Below, one piece after another: positions 17,497 through 25,869 of a stretch of DNA of 46,329 nt. Position 1 is the first letter of the stretch. The number at the start of each line of letters is the position of its first letter. The notes below the pieces were generated by a model that had not been told where the DNA came from, ran no database searches, and was given only the letters and a program-made list of their open reading frames with translations. The DNA comes from an uncultured Fibrobacterota bacterium (lineage in GTDB: Bacteria; Fibrobacterota; Fibrobacteria; Fibrobacterales; Fibrobacteraceae): the NCBI GenBank assembly GCA_903876665.1, contig CAIRAY010000015.1, forward strand, positions 1-46,329, in the 5' to 3' direction. Both the position numbers and the translations under genes were made by a program.

Positions 17497-18717
17497 ATGT
17501 TAAATAAAATTACCAAAGCGGCCGCGATTGTGGCAGCAACCCTGATGGCCCAGCAAACGATGGCTGCGACCCCCGAATTTGCCTCGGCTGTCCAAGAGAT
17601 GGGCGAAAGCGCAGTAAAAGGCTACATGCAGCCCTTCGCCACGGGCCTCGGCGTTGGCATGAACAGCCAATGGGCCTACTCCTCCAAAGCCCAGTCCTTC
17701 CTTGGCCTCCCAGTAGGTGCCAGCATTTACATCGGCTATCCGGTGGTCCTGGTCAACAAAGACATGAAGACATTCAGCTTTCAGGGCACACTTCCTGCGG
17801 CAAGCCTTATCGAAGGTCTTGGACTTCCCGCCGGCATGTCCATTGATTCGATCGCAAGTGCGGTCAGCCTTTTGACAGGGGGGGCCAAAACCTATGATTC
17901 CCTTGGCACGCTTCATATCAACGTCGAAGATGTTCCCACCATTTACGGTTCGGACAAACAAAAAAAGATCACCGTAGCCACCCTTTTGGCTGGTTCGGAT
18001 CTTTTGAACCTGGTGAATGACTACGACTCCCTGGCCACAGCCCTGAATCCCGGCCTGATTCTCGCTGGGCAGACACCCATGACCCTGATTGCTCCAGGGC
18101 TGAACGACTCCGTTGCACTTCCTTTCCGCGGATTTGACCTGCCCATCGCTCCTACCCTTCCTCCTGTGGGTATCAACCTGGCCTTCACCAGCATCCCCGT
18201 GCTGAACAACATCACCATCGGTGCACGCTATGTACCCACTCTTGTCAACGACGAACTCGGGAGCATTGGCATGTTTGGATTCACCCTCCAGCACGAAATC
18301 ACCCAGCACATCCCCGTCCTGGGCAAGGCACCCTTCCTGCACTTCGGCGTTCTGTATGGTTACAACAGCTTCACCCTGGAAGCCAAAGATGTCGTGACCA
18401 TCGAATCCAAGAACCAGGTTGGAATGGTCACCGCTTCGGTCGATGTCAAATTCCTCGTGGGCCTGGGCCTGTATTGCGGAGTCGGCTACGAACAATCCAC
18501 CCTCACCGTGGATGTTCAATCCCAGACCTTCGCACAAAATTCCGGACCTGATTTGGTGACCCCAGCCTTCGATGTCTCCATTGACGGAAAAAATGTGATG
18601 CGCTCCCAGGTGGGTGCACGCTTCAGCTTTGCCGCCTTTGATCTATATACCGACATCAATTTCGGTAGCACCACCACCTACAATGCCGGCTTGGCCATTG
18701 GCCTGAACGGCCTGTAA
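17497..18717 (+). CDS. Secreted outer-membrane beta-barrel-like protein, unknown function
   Basis: The 406-residue product has a typical signal peptide (MLNKITKAAAIVAATLMAQQ, cut after TMA) and many amphipathic strands with Gly/Tyr/Phe. It ends in strand-like repeats (ARFSFAAFDLYTDINFG, YNAGLAIGLNGL). A membrane-embedded barrel, perhaps of the DUF6588 type, is likely, but I am not certain of the family. The start is ATG 17497: GGAG ends 6 bases before it, whereas ATG 17491 directly abuts that SD. A perfect 12-base palindrome (17457-17468) lies just upstream and may be part of the promoter or an operator. The next-door two-component system might control it. A strong terminator follows. Confidence 0.8.
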   Translation: MLNKITKAAAIVAATLMAQQTMAATPEFASAVQEMGESAVKGYMQPFATGLGVGMNSQWAYSSKAQSFLGLPVGASIYIGYPVVLVNKDMKTFSFQGTLPAASLIEGLGLPAGMSIDSIASAVSLLTGGAKTYDSLGTLHINVEDVPTIYGSDKQKKITVATLLAGSDLLNLVNDYDSLATALNPGLILAGQTPMTLIAPGLNDSVALPFRGFDLPIAPTLPPVGINLAFTSIPVLNNITIGARYVPTLVNDELGSIGMFGFTLQHEITQHIPVLGKAPFLHFGVLYGYNSFTLEAKDVVTIESKNQVGMVTASVDVKFLVGLGLYCGVGYEQSTLTVDVQSQTFAQNSGPDLVTPAFDVSIDGKNVMRSQVGARFSFAAFDLYTDINFGSTTTYNAGLAIGLNGL

Positions 18718-18740
18718 GCGCACGAATTCATTTCCACCCC

Positions 18741-18769
18741 AATCCCCAAGTAACCCTTGGGGATTTTTT
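18741..18769 (+). terminator. Rho-independent terminator
   Basis: A 10-bp perfect stem AATCCCCAAG/CTTGGGGATT with loop TAACC runs into a six-T tract, 23 bases after the barrel gene stop. Confidence 0.93.
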
Positions 18770-18790
18770 CGTATGTATCTTTTCATAAAT

Positions 18791-19267
18791 ATGAGCCACT
18801 CGTTTCAAGGAACTTATGCAGCCATGCTGACCATTGAGGATTATGACCAAGACGATTCCTGGTTTCTCGCGCTAGAGCGATCGTCATTCAATGAATCCGA
18901 TGCCATGGATGAAATGGAGCTTGCCGAATTCAAGGCAGATCCGTCCAATCACATTCTTCTTTTGAAGTATCAGGATATCAAGGTAGGATCAATCGTCCTT
19001 AGTTATTCACCAAACGAAGTCTACCTCGAATCCTTTGCCATCCTTCCCGACTATCGCAGTAAATCCCTAGGTGGGAAATATTTGGCGATGCTGCTCGACA
19101 GGCTAAAGCGAGAGTCTATTCCAAAAATTACCGCACATGTCCGCAATGACAACCCAGCCAAAAGGGTCTATGAGAAGCAAGGGTTTTCTTTGGTGAATAG
19201 GGTTCCGGGCTTTTACAATGACGGAGAGGACGCCCTGTTCCTGGTCCATGAATTCGCACCAAATTAG
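18791..19267 (+). CDS. GNAT-family N-acetyltransferase
   Basis: Acetyl-CoA-dependent acyltransferase of the RimI-like group. The 158-residue protein shows the GNAT order: LERSSFNESD after strand 1, GSIVLSY and YLESFAILPDYRSKSLGGKYLAMLLDRL (acetyl-CoA loop of the R/Q-x-x-G-x-G/A type, here RSKSLGG), then AHVRNDNPAKRVYEKQGF (motif B). The substrate is unknown; N-terminal protein acetylation or a small molecule are both possible. The start is uncertain: ATG 18791 is used, but ATG 18824 has an AAGGA sequence upstream and gives a more standard N-terminus. Because the terminator ends at 18769, its promoter must overlap it or lie upstream. Confidence 0.85.
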   Translation: MSHSFQGTYAAMLTIEDYDQDDSWFLALERSSFNESDAMDEMELAEFKADPSNHILLLKYQDIKVGSIVLSYSPNEVYLESFAILPDYRSKSLGGKYLAMLLDRLKRESIPKITAHVRNDNPAKRVYEKQGFSLVNRVPGFYNDGEDALFLVHEFAPN

Positions 19268-19328
19268 TCCATCGGGTCATCATCGTGGGCGAGGAGCTTC
19301 TCATCCAGAAATCCTCCGGACTTTTGAC

Positions 19329-19356
19329 TTGTATTATTGGATATTTTCGGTATACT
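19329..19356 (+). promoter_or_regulatory. Possible promoter of the 19366 lipoprotein gene
   Basis: A TTGTAT box (19329-19334) and a TATACT box (19351-19356) are 16 bases apart. The start of transcription would fall near 19363, only about 3 bases before the ATG at 19366, implying a nearly leaderless mRNA. Confidence 0.4.
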
Positions 19357-19365
19357 AATACCTAT

Positions 19366-20829
19366 ATGTACTTTATCAATTATATAAATCACAAGCGGAT
19401 TCTTTCTTTAGCCTGTGTTTCTCTGCTTCTCCTCTCTGCCTGCCAGCAAGAGGAACTCTCCAAGGAAACCCCATACTCCTATGATATTTCCACCCAGCGT
19501 AGCATACATATCGCAGAAGCTCTCAAGGATCGCCTCGATAAGGAGGGCGTCCAGAGCCAGGTCGTGCCGATGAATAAGGGCGACGCCATCTGGTACCACG
19601 TAGTCACCACGCCCCGCAAAACACTCGAGCTTGCCCGCCAGGACAGTATTCAGGTATCCAAACTATTTCCCAAATTGGAGACTTCTGCAATACTTTTTCA
19701 AAAAGTTGTCGCCTCCATGGACTCTGCACGAGGCAAGGAAATCGGCGAAATCGAACGGGTCGAACACCTCGTCGCCAAGATCAGCCCATCGGCCGACTCG
19801 GTGGTGCGGTTTACGCCATACCTTCCGGATTTTGAGCTGATTCGAATGAACCTTTTCAGTACATACGCCAATTCATCGGGTAATCGAAGCGTTTATGGGA
19901 CATCGGACATCACCATTGATTTTCCGCGCGGAGTCGTCAAAGACCGGGTTGCTGCGGTAAGCTCGGCCTTCTCAGAGGCTGTCCTTTTGGATCCACTGCT
20001 CCGCGAACTCATGACCTTGCACACCATTAAACTTGCATCGCCTGCGCCGTTGACCGATAGTCTGGTGAGCGAATGGGCCGATCGCATCTTGGCTACGGGC
20101 GCGTATCAAGACGAGCAAAAAACGGACTTTCTGGCGAGTGGCAACAAGTCTTGGAAAGGCTACATCGTCCGCTTTAAGGACGGCGACAAGGTACGCTCCT
20201 ATGTGCTGGCGAGCGACGGCAAAGAATGGGTGATGTTCTTGCAATCTTCAAGCGACCGGATTGAGGAGTTTAAAGCCATTATTGCCGATGCGGGTCGAGA
20301 TTCCGATGGTGCCGATGGCTATAGCGAGTTTCACAACTCTTTTGCTACGTTGCCATCGAACACCGCCGAAGGCGATGAGTTCCTAGGAATGACCTTCCAA
20401 AAACTTGGCGCCAGCTATGCCAGAGAAAAAGGTTATGCGAACTGGGCAAAAGCCTATGTCGGACATCTTTCGATGAAGGCCTACTATCGGAATCCGCGCA
20501 AAGGAATCTGGACATACGGAATATTCGACATCATCAACTCGGAAAGAAATCAGGGAATCCGGGAAATGTACGAAGCAAGCCTGGGCAACAAGCAAATGGA
20601 ACAAGAAGTCTCCGTGTACGGAACCAAAGCCTATATGATCAAATTAGGTCTTTTCGGCTATGCCCTGCCCTTTCCGCTAGAGGTCAACTTCACGAATGGC
20701 CGCTATATTTGCATGGTTGACAATTCCCTGCAATCCAGATTGGATTCTATCGACCTTGTCGATCGCGCCAACCGCATTCAACTGAATAGCCCCGGAGGCT
20801 ACAAGGACCAAGGGGCTGGGGCGATTTAG
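19366..20829 (+). CDS. Lipoprotein with SPOR-like N-terminal region, unknown function
   Basis: The start at 19366 gives a lipoprotein signal peptide (basic n-region NHKR, hydrophobic core, lipobox LLSA-C). The mature part begins CQQEELSKE. A segment about 30 residues after the Cys (HIAEALKDRLDKEGVQSQ, then IWYHVVTTPRKTLELARQDS) has the alpha-beta rhythm of a SPOR peptidoglycan-binding domain, though weak. The rest of the 487 residues is mixed alpha/beta with no family I recognise. It probably sits on the outer membrane facing the periplasm. It is convergent with the ATP-grasp gene at 20892. Confidence 0.75.
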   Translation: MYFINYINHKRILSLACVSLLLLSACQQEELSKETPYSYDISTQRSIHIAEALKDRLDKEGVQSQVVPMNKGDAIWYHVVTTPRKTLELARQDSIQVSKLFPKLETSAILFQKVVASMDSARGKEIGEIERVEHLVAKISPSADSVVRFTPYLPDFELIRMNLFSTYANSSGNRSVYGTSDITIDFPRGVVKDRVAAVSSAFSEAVLLDPLLRELMTLHTIKLASPAPLTDSLVSEWADRILATGAYQDEQKTDFLASGNKSWKGYIVRFKDGDKVRSYVLASDGKEWVMFLQSSSDRIEEFKAIIADAGRDSDGADGYSEFHNSFATLPSNTAEGDEFLGMTFQKLGASYAREKGYANWAKAYVGHLSMKAYYRNPRKGIWTYGIFDIINSERNQGIREMYEASLGNKQMEQEVSVYGTKAYMIKLGLFGYALPFPLEVNFTNGRYICMVDNSLQSRLDSIDLVDRANRIQLNSPGGYKDQGAGAI

Positions 20830-20891
20830 GGGCATCGTGGAGCCTTTCCTCTCAATAAAAGGAGTGCTCCCCCTTCGACTGCCCCCCCTAT

Positions 20892-22400
20892 CTACCGATC
20901 GCCACCGACGGACCCTACGCTTGAGCGCAGAGGGTTTTGCAAGGTCGAAATCCGGGCCTCGATGCGGCGACGGATCAGCCACATGATGGATTGGTAAATT
21001 TTTTTCCCGTAGATTTTGTCTTCGATGTCGGCGTCAACACTGGGGTTGTCGTTCACTTCGATCACGATGGGTTTACCGTGGATTTCTTTGATATCCACCC
21101 CATAAAAACCTCGCCCAATCAAACTCGACACCTTGAGTGCAAGTGCGATCACTTTCTTGGGAACCTCTTCAATGAGGTGGCAATGAAAATTCCCTTCGAT
21201 ATCTTTTTTGGTGTTGGAGCTCCAATTGTACACCTGCCAATGCCCCTTGGCCATAAAATACTTGCAGGCAAAGAGTGGCACTCCATCCAGAACACCTATG
21301 CGCCAATCAAAATCCGTGGGCAAATATTCCTGGCCAATCACCAAGTCCGATTCTTCAAGCATCACATCAAGCTTGATCTGCAACTCTTCACGGGTGGAGA
21401 CTTTGACCACCCCCTGGGAAAAACTGGAATCCGGGAGCTTGAGGACACAGGGAAGCCCCAGAATGGTTGCCACGGTGTGGCGATTTTCACTATGTACAAT
21501 CAAGGATTTGGGGGACGGTATTCGCCCCACGGACATCAACTCCTGCAGGTACACTTTGTTCGAACACCGCAATATCGAATCGGGATCGTCAATCACCACC
21601 AGGCCTTCACTCTGGGCGCGCCGGGCAAATCGATAGGTATGGTGGTTCACGCCGGTGGTTTCGCGAATTAACAGCGCGTCAAATTCGGCAATCCGGTTGT
21701 AATCCTTGCGTGTGATCAGTTCGGTGGAAAAACCAGCATCCTCTGCGGCTTCGATGAACTTCTGGATCGCTCTTCGGTCAGATGGCGGAGATTTTTCATC
21801 CGGGTTTACCAGAATTCCCAAATCGTAGAGCGATTTCCCGGGACGGGCGGGAATGTAGCGCTTCTTTTCGAAATAGGCCTTGGCAAATTCATTCACCATG
21901 GGCAGGTGGACTTCGGGGATTTCGTCGAGGGCGATGGTTTTAATGCCTTGGATAAACCACTTGCCTTTATAGACCAGCTTCACACGGATAAATGGAGTCT
22001 GAAATAGCCGATGAAGTTCTTCGGAAAGCTCCGTATATTGCTGGGCGACATTTTGCCCAAAGTAGATCGAGAGCACATATTCCTGAGAGGTGATCCGCTT
22101 CAAGGAGCGCTGAATCAGCGTGTCGAGCTCATCCGAGATGATTTTTACAATGGCAGGCGCCTTCAAATCCTGTATGTTCTTGACGTTGGGAATCGCCTTA
22201 TGACCGCGTGCTTCCGCCAAAAGGGAAACATAATACCCCTTGGACTGGTAAGTGTATTCCCGGCACAGATTAAAGACCCGCACATTCCGCAGGCTGGTAA
22301 ATTCAGGGTTGGTTAGGTAATCCTTGGCCGAAACAACATCGACACCTGTTACGCGCAAGGTCCAATTTTTTGGATTCGTGACGACAATTATCTTTTTCAT
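20892..22400 (-). CDS. RimK-like ATP-grasp ligase with RLAN N-terminal domain
   Basis: ATP-grasp carboxylate-amine ligase, predicted to join an amino acid or similar amine to a carboxylate. The N-terminal part (1-150, MKKIIVVTNPKNW, ARGHKAIPNVKNIQDL) fits the RLAN domain found on some RimK-like enzymes. The C-terminal ATP-grasp part has the RimK pattern: CSNKVYLQELM, PSPKSLIV, PCVLKLPDSSFSQGVVKV, QEYLPTDFDWRIGVL, GFYGVDIKEIHGKPIVIEVNDNPSVD with the metal-binding acidic residues and Asn. ATG 22400 is preferred to TTG 22409. Length is 502 aa. Homologues often lie near peptidase or GNAT genes; here the nearest GNAT is at 18791 on the other strand. Confidence 0.85.
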   Translation of the reverse strand: MKKIIVVTNPKNWTLRVTGVDVVSAKDYLTNPEFTSLRNVRVFNLCREYTYQSKGYYVSLLAEARGHKAIPNVKNIQDLKAPAIVKIISDELDTLIQRSLKRITSQEYVLSIYFGQNVAQQYTELSEELHRLFQTPFIRVKLVYKGKWFIQGIKTIALDEIPEVHLPMVNEFAKAYFEKKRYIPARPGKSLYDLGILVNPDEKSPPSDRRAIQKFIEAAEDAGFSTELITRKDYNRIAEFDALLIRETTGVNHHTYRFARRAQSEGLVVIDDPDSILRCSNKVYLQELMSVGRIPSPKSLIVHSENRHTVATILGLPCVLKLPDSSFSQGVVKVSTREELQIKLDVMLEESDLVIGQEYLPTDFDWRIGVLDGVPLFACKYFMAKGHWQVYNWSSNTKKDIEGNFHCHLIEEVPKKVIALALKVSSLIGRGFYGVDIKEIHGKPIVIEVNDNPSVDADIEDKIYGKKIYQSIMWLIRRRIEARISTLQNPLRSSVGSVGGDR

Positions 22401-22480
22401 GTCAACCAAAGACTGACAGATGATGCGATAATCTGTATGGGTTCAATGGGAACCACAGGTACTCCGGTACAAAATCCGTC

Positions 22481-22963
22481 TCACTTTTGGGGAACTGCCT
22501 GGCCCGCGGTGTCCTTGGGGGCCGTTGCGATCTTTTGCCATGCGAGAAGCCTGCTGACCTTTGCGGTATCTAGGAAATGAAACTGGGGAAGGACCTTCAC
22601 CATGGAAAAGGCAGACGCACTGTCGAGTCTAGCCATTGCAGAATCGGCCTTGTTGAACAAGGAAACCTCGTTCTCCGACATTTCGCTGATGGACTCGGTC
22701 CGGGTATAAATAATGGAGTCCAGGCTATCGGGGAGGTAACTCAATGCGCTGGCCTTTTCGTAACAGGCGGAGGCCTCTCCGAACTTCTGGGCGGAATAGA
22801 GCGAGTCGCACTGAACAAAAAACGCTGCCGAGCTTGCCTTGGTTGTTTTGGCGTAATACCAGAACCCGCCCACAAGGGCAAGGATGACGGCAAGGAATAT
22901 TACATCGCCACGGCCCATGAACTTGGAACCTTGGTCATCTTCTTTCTTCAGAAAACTAATCAT
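22481..22963 (-). CDS. Single-span membrane protein with TPR-like periplasmic part
   Basis: Unknown. The start at 22963 (MISFLKKEDDQG) is chosen over an upstream in-frame start at 23062, which would overlap the neighbouring gene. The 160 residues hold one hydrophobic helix (about 20-38, VIFLAVILALVGGFWYY), then a TPR-like pair of helices (CDSLYSAQKFGEASACYEKASAL), and a tail rich in Asp, Ser and Ala. It is probably anchored in the inner membrane with the C-terminus outside. It follows the deacetylase-like gene by 41 bases on the same strand. Confidence 0.65.
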   Translation of the reverse strand: MISFLKKEDDQGSKFMGRGDVIFLAVILALVGGFWYYAKTTKASSAAFFVQCDSLYSAQKFGEASACYEKASALSYLPDSLDSIIYTRTESISEMSENEVSLFNKADSAMARLDSASAFSMVKVLPQFHFLDTAKVSRLLAWQKIATAPKDTAGQAVPQK

Positions 22964-23004
22964 AGGCGGAAATTTAATAAACCTGCAAGGAATCTGGGCA
23001 AGGA

Positions 23005-23787
23005 TTATGCGGGCTTGGCCAAGAGGCTTCCATAGCGGACCGGATTTCCCCAGGCCAACCATGATCTTACCAGGCCTTGTAGCACAGGTCCATTCACTCC
23101 CGAAAGCTCTCCGGGATGGAAGACCAAACGAGGAATTCCAGGCAAATGGGGGACTACATATTTTGCCAATTTCCGCGCCAAAGCCCCACTCATTGGGCCT
23201 AGACCAGCAAAGGAGGCTGGAATGGAAAAAATATTTTGAGGAACGGGACTCCCTTGCACCATCAAGGAAAAGCGCGCTTCATAGACGCTCCAGCCGACCT
23301 GCAATGCTTGAAAAGGCAGCTGGGAATTCGCATGCCAGGTTGGTGGCACAAAACCCAACGCTCTCCCAAGACCCAGGCGGTCCCAGGAGCGGATCGCCTC
23401 TTCGAGCAATTTAGCGGATTGGCCTTCGCTTAACCCGGCAAACTCCGCCTGGCCACCCGTCATGCGCAAGGCCATTCGCCCGCCCAGGGAGCGCGGAGAA
23501 TCGACATTGGCCTGGTGACGGTACCCGTGCAGCAAAAATTCATACCCTTGATCCTGCCAACGGAGCAATTGGGCGCGAAATTTTGGGATGGATTCTCCTT
23601 CGGCGTGCGGAATTACGCCCAGGGCGCAGGTCGTCACCCCCAAAGACTCAAGAAGGGCAAGCTCCGTAGCGATCCATTCGCAGTTTTCGGGGCAAACATC
23701 ATGAAAGGCGACCAAAAATTGTCGTTTTGTATTTTTGTGCACAGCATCAAGATAGCTCACTTTTTTAAACCCCACAATGACCGCCAT
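23005..23787 (-). CDS. Polysaccharide-deacetylase-like protein (DUF2334 type)
   Basis: Predicted metal-dependent hydrolase of the NodB/DUF2334 group. The motif FHDVCPENCEW gives the His-Asp of the metal site; LLHGYRHQ provides further His ligands; GFVPPTWHAN resembles the substrate-strand motif and FHPGELSG the C-terminal His motif. The target may be an N-acetylated glycan. Start uncertain: ATG 23787 overlaps the divergent HAD gene start (23777) by 11 bases, while GTG at 23742 would remove the overlap and sits just before the first core strand (KRQFLVAFHD). Length is 260 aa from the ATG. No signal peptide, so it may act inside the cell. Confidence 0.75.
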   Translation of the reverse strand: MAVIVGFKKVSYLDAVHKNTKRQFLVAFHDVCPENCEWIATELALLESLGVTTCALGVIPHAEGESIPKFRAQLLRWQDQGYEFLLHGYRHQANVDSPRSLGGRMALRMTGGQAEFAGLSEGQSAKLLEEAIRSWDRLGLGRALGFVPPTWHANSQLPFQALQVGWSVYEARFSLMVQGSPVPQNIFSIPASFAGLGPMSGALARKLAKYVVPHLPGIPRLVFHPGELSGVNGPVLQGLVRSWLAWGNPVRYGSLLAKPA

Positions 23788-24445
23788 GAATCCGATCCGT
23801 CCAAGCCTGCCTTTTTTTGTTTTTGACCTTGACGGTACCCTCTTTGACACGGGCGTAGATCTTGCCCGCTCGGTCAATTTCAGCCTGCATCATTTCGGAC
23901 TTGATCAGCACCCCGTTCCCACCATTATTTCTTTTATCGGCAATGGCTCCATGAATCTCATTCGCCGCAGTTCCGGCTCCTTCGATGAAGCCTTGACATC
24001 CAAAATCCATAGCCACTTTCTGGAGCATTATTTGGAGCACTGCGTGATCGATACCAAGCCTTACCCGGGAGTGCTCGAGTTTTTGCAACGCCCCTTTCGA
24101 GCCGCCCTGCTCACCAACAAGCCTTACGCGCCCAGCCTTCGCATCCTTAAGCATTTTGGACTGGAAACCCGCTTTGAGTCCATTCTTTGTGGGGACACCG
24201 CTCCGGCCCGCAAACCGGCTCCTGACGGACTTCTGCAGATTTTGAAAAACGCCTCCATCGCGCCTGCCCATGCCCTGATGGTGGGAGATGACCCTGTGGA
24301 TATCCATGTGGCTAAAGCCGGTGGAGTCCCTTCTTTTGCCCTCCGTAGCGGGTTTGGAAAATCAGCCGACCTGTCCGCATTACATCCAACATTTATTGCC
24401 GATGATTTCGGACAATTCGCCAAGGAATACCTCCCCCCATGCTGA
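23777..24445 (+). CDS. gph: HAD-family phosphatase, phosphoglycolate-phosphatase-like
   Basis: Haloacid-dehalogenase-fold phosphatase. Motif I FDLDGTLFDTG gives the nucleophile D17 and acid D19; a helical cap follows (SVNFSLHHFGL, FIGNGSMNLI); motif II is LLTNKP; motif III Lys is in APARKPAPDGL; motif IV is MVGDDPVDIHVAKAGG. This order and the length (222 aa) match Gph, which removes phosphate from 2-phosphoglycolate; pyrophosphatase PpaX is similar, so the substrate is not proved. Its stop overlaps the miaB ATG (ATGCTGA), so the two are coupled. The start may also be ATG 23786. Confidence 0.85.
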   Translation: MTAMNPIRPSLPFFVFDLDGTLFDTGVDLARSVNFSLHHFGLDQHPVPTIISFIGNGSMNLIRRSSGSFDEALTSKIHSHFLEHYLEHCVIDTKPYPGVLEFLQRPFRAALLTNKPYAPSLRILKHFGLETRFESILCGDTAPARKPAPDGLLQILKNASIAPAHALMVGDDPVDIHVAKAGGVPSFALRSGFGKSADLSALHPTFIADDFGQFAKEYLPPC

Positions 24446-25756
24446 AATACCATCTCGCCACCTATGGCTGTCAAATGAACGAGTATGACTCGAACATGGT
24501 CGCCGCCATGCTTGAAGACCGTGGCTTCGCGGAGACAGACCGCCCGGACAATGCGGACCTGGTCATTGTGAATACTTGCTCGGTGCGGGGCAAGGCCGAG
24601 GAAAACCTTTACCAGCGCATTCACCTGCTGCGCCCGCTCAAGGACGCCAAGCCCGACATGCGCATTGCGGTGATCGGTTGCATGGCCGAGAACCATGGCG
24701 AAAAAATTCTTAAGGCCCTGAAGCATGTGGACGTAGTCGCAGGGCCCGACCAGTACAAAAAGCTGGTGGAACTTGTGGCTCACCCCGTCGAAGTCAAGAG
24801 TCGCAAACGGCGCGTCCCAGTGCTCACCGGGTTCGACATCCGCGAAAACTACGCCGATGATTTCGCAAAAATTGCATCCCCTTTTTCGACTCACATTACC
24901 ATCCAGCGTGGCTGCAACAAGCGCTGCGCCTACTGCATTGTGCCCTTTACCCGCGGCCAGGAAAAATACCGGCCAGCAATTCAGATTTTGGAAGAGGTCC
25001 GTCACGCAGTAGGCAAAGGCATCAAGGAAATTTCCTTGCTGGGGCAAACCGTGAATTCCTACCGCACCGAGTCCGATAGTTTCGCCTCTCTGCTGACCCG
25101 AGTTTCCGAAGTGCCTGGGGTCGAGCGGATCCGCTTCATGTCTCCCCACCCCCGTCACTACAACGATGCGCTTCTGGATGTTTTGGCCAACAACCCCAAA
25201 ATTTGCCGGCACGCCCACCTTCCATTACAATCTGGATCCAATTCAATTCTTGAAAAAATGCGTCGTCAATACGATGTGGAAGATTTTTTGAATATTGTGG
25301 AACGTCTCCGGAAAATTGACCCGAACTATGGACTTTCCACCGATGTGATTGTGGGATTTACGGGCGAAACGGATGCAGATTTCCGGGAAACCTTGGCGGT
25401 CATGCGGCAAGTCCAATTTGATAGTGCCTTTATGTTCTCCTATTCTCCACGCGAAGGTACGGAAGCATTCCCTTGGACCGAAACCCTTAGCGAAGAACAA
25501 AAAAGGCGAACGCCTGCAAGAGCTGATTGATTTGCAACATTCCGTGACTGTCATTCGGAACCGAGCCATGATCGGAAGCGTGGAATCGGTGCTCCTGGAA
25601 CGCCCCTCCAGCCGAAACCTCCATGAATTGGTGGGAAAGACCGGGAATTTTAAAAAGGTAGTTTTGGAGGGTAGCGCGGTCGCCAAGGCAGGCGATATCG
25701 TACGCGCAAAAATTACTGACCTACGGGGCTGGACCCTCCGTGGAGAACTTGCATGA
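24439..25756 (+). CDS. miaB: tRNA 2-methylthio-N6-isopentenyladenosine synthase MiaB, with +1 frameshift
   Basis: Radical-SAM methylthiotransferase that adds the 2-methylthio group to i6A37 of tRNAs. The N-terminal UPF0004 domain has its three iron-sulfur Cys (YGCQMNEYDS, NTCSVRG, IGCMAEN) and the radical-SAM domain has RGCNKRCAYCIVPFTRG. The reading frame stops at 25530, but the rest of the radical-SAM end and the TRAM domain continue in the next frame up to 25756 (GERLQELIDLQ, VLLERPSSRNLHELVGKT). The switch lies at a run of six A (25499-25504); five A would restore one 438-residue protein, the normal length. So this is a real mutation, a sequencing error, or slippage. The gene is coupled to gph upstream. 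Confidence 0.88.
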
Positions 25757-25792
25757 GGAACTGCGACAGTCCAAAAATAATGACATATTTAT

Positions 25793-25842
25793 GTCATCCC
25801 GGGCACTCCACACAGTGGACATGTGTCCGTAACGGGGATGAC
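25793..25842. repeat. 50-bp intergenic repeat with terminal inverted repeats
   Basis: The element begins GTCATCCC and ends GGGATGAC. Its 31-base core (25803-25833) recurs exactly, in inverted orientation, at 34261-34291 upstream of dnaX. Between the ends it contains further short palindromes. It lies between miaB and the SPOR gene and looks like a REP- or MITE-like interspersed element. Confidence 0.75.
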
Positions 25843-25869
25843 AAGACAGACGTGATAAGGAAATATTCC

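Noticed and set aside
17500-18537. 345-aa minus-strand open frame opposite the barrel gene
   Set aside because: The plus-strand gene has a signal peptide, SD and terminator; the reverse frame has no features of its own.
20830-20891. Terminator between the convergent lipoprotein and ATP-grasp genes
   Set aside because: Only an imperfect stem (GGAG/CTCC with CCTTT/AAAGG) without a T tract is visible.
24124-25218. 364-aa minus-strand open frame opposite gph and miaB
   Set aside because: It lies wholly opposite two recognised genes, shows no signal peptide, domain or SD, and its composition is that of a reverse-strand shadow.
25490-25530. Programmed frameshift in miaB
   Set aside because: There is no SD-like stimulator or clear hairpin in the expected place, and the shift needed is +1 on a homopolymer; error or mutation is simpler, so it was not claimed as regulation.
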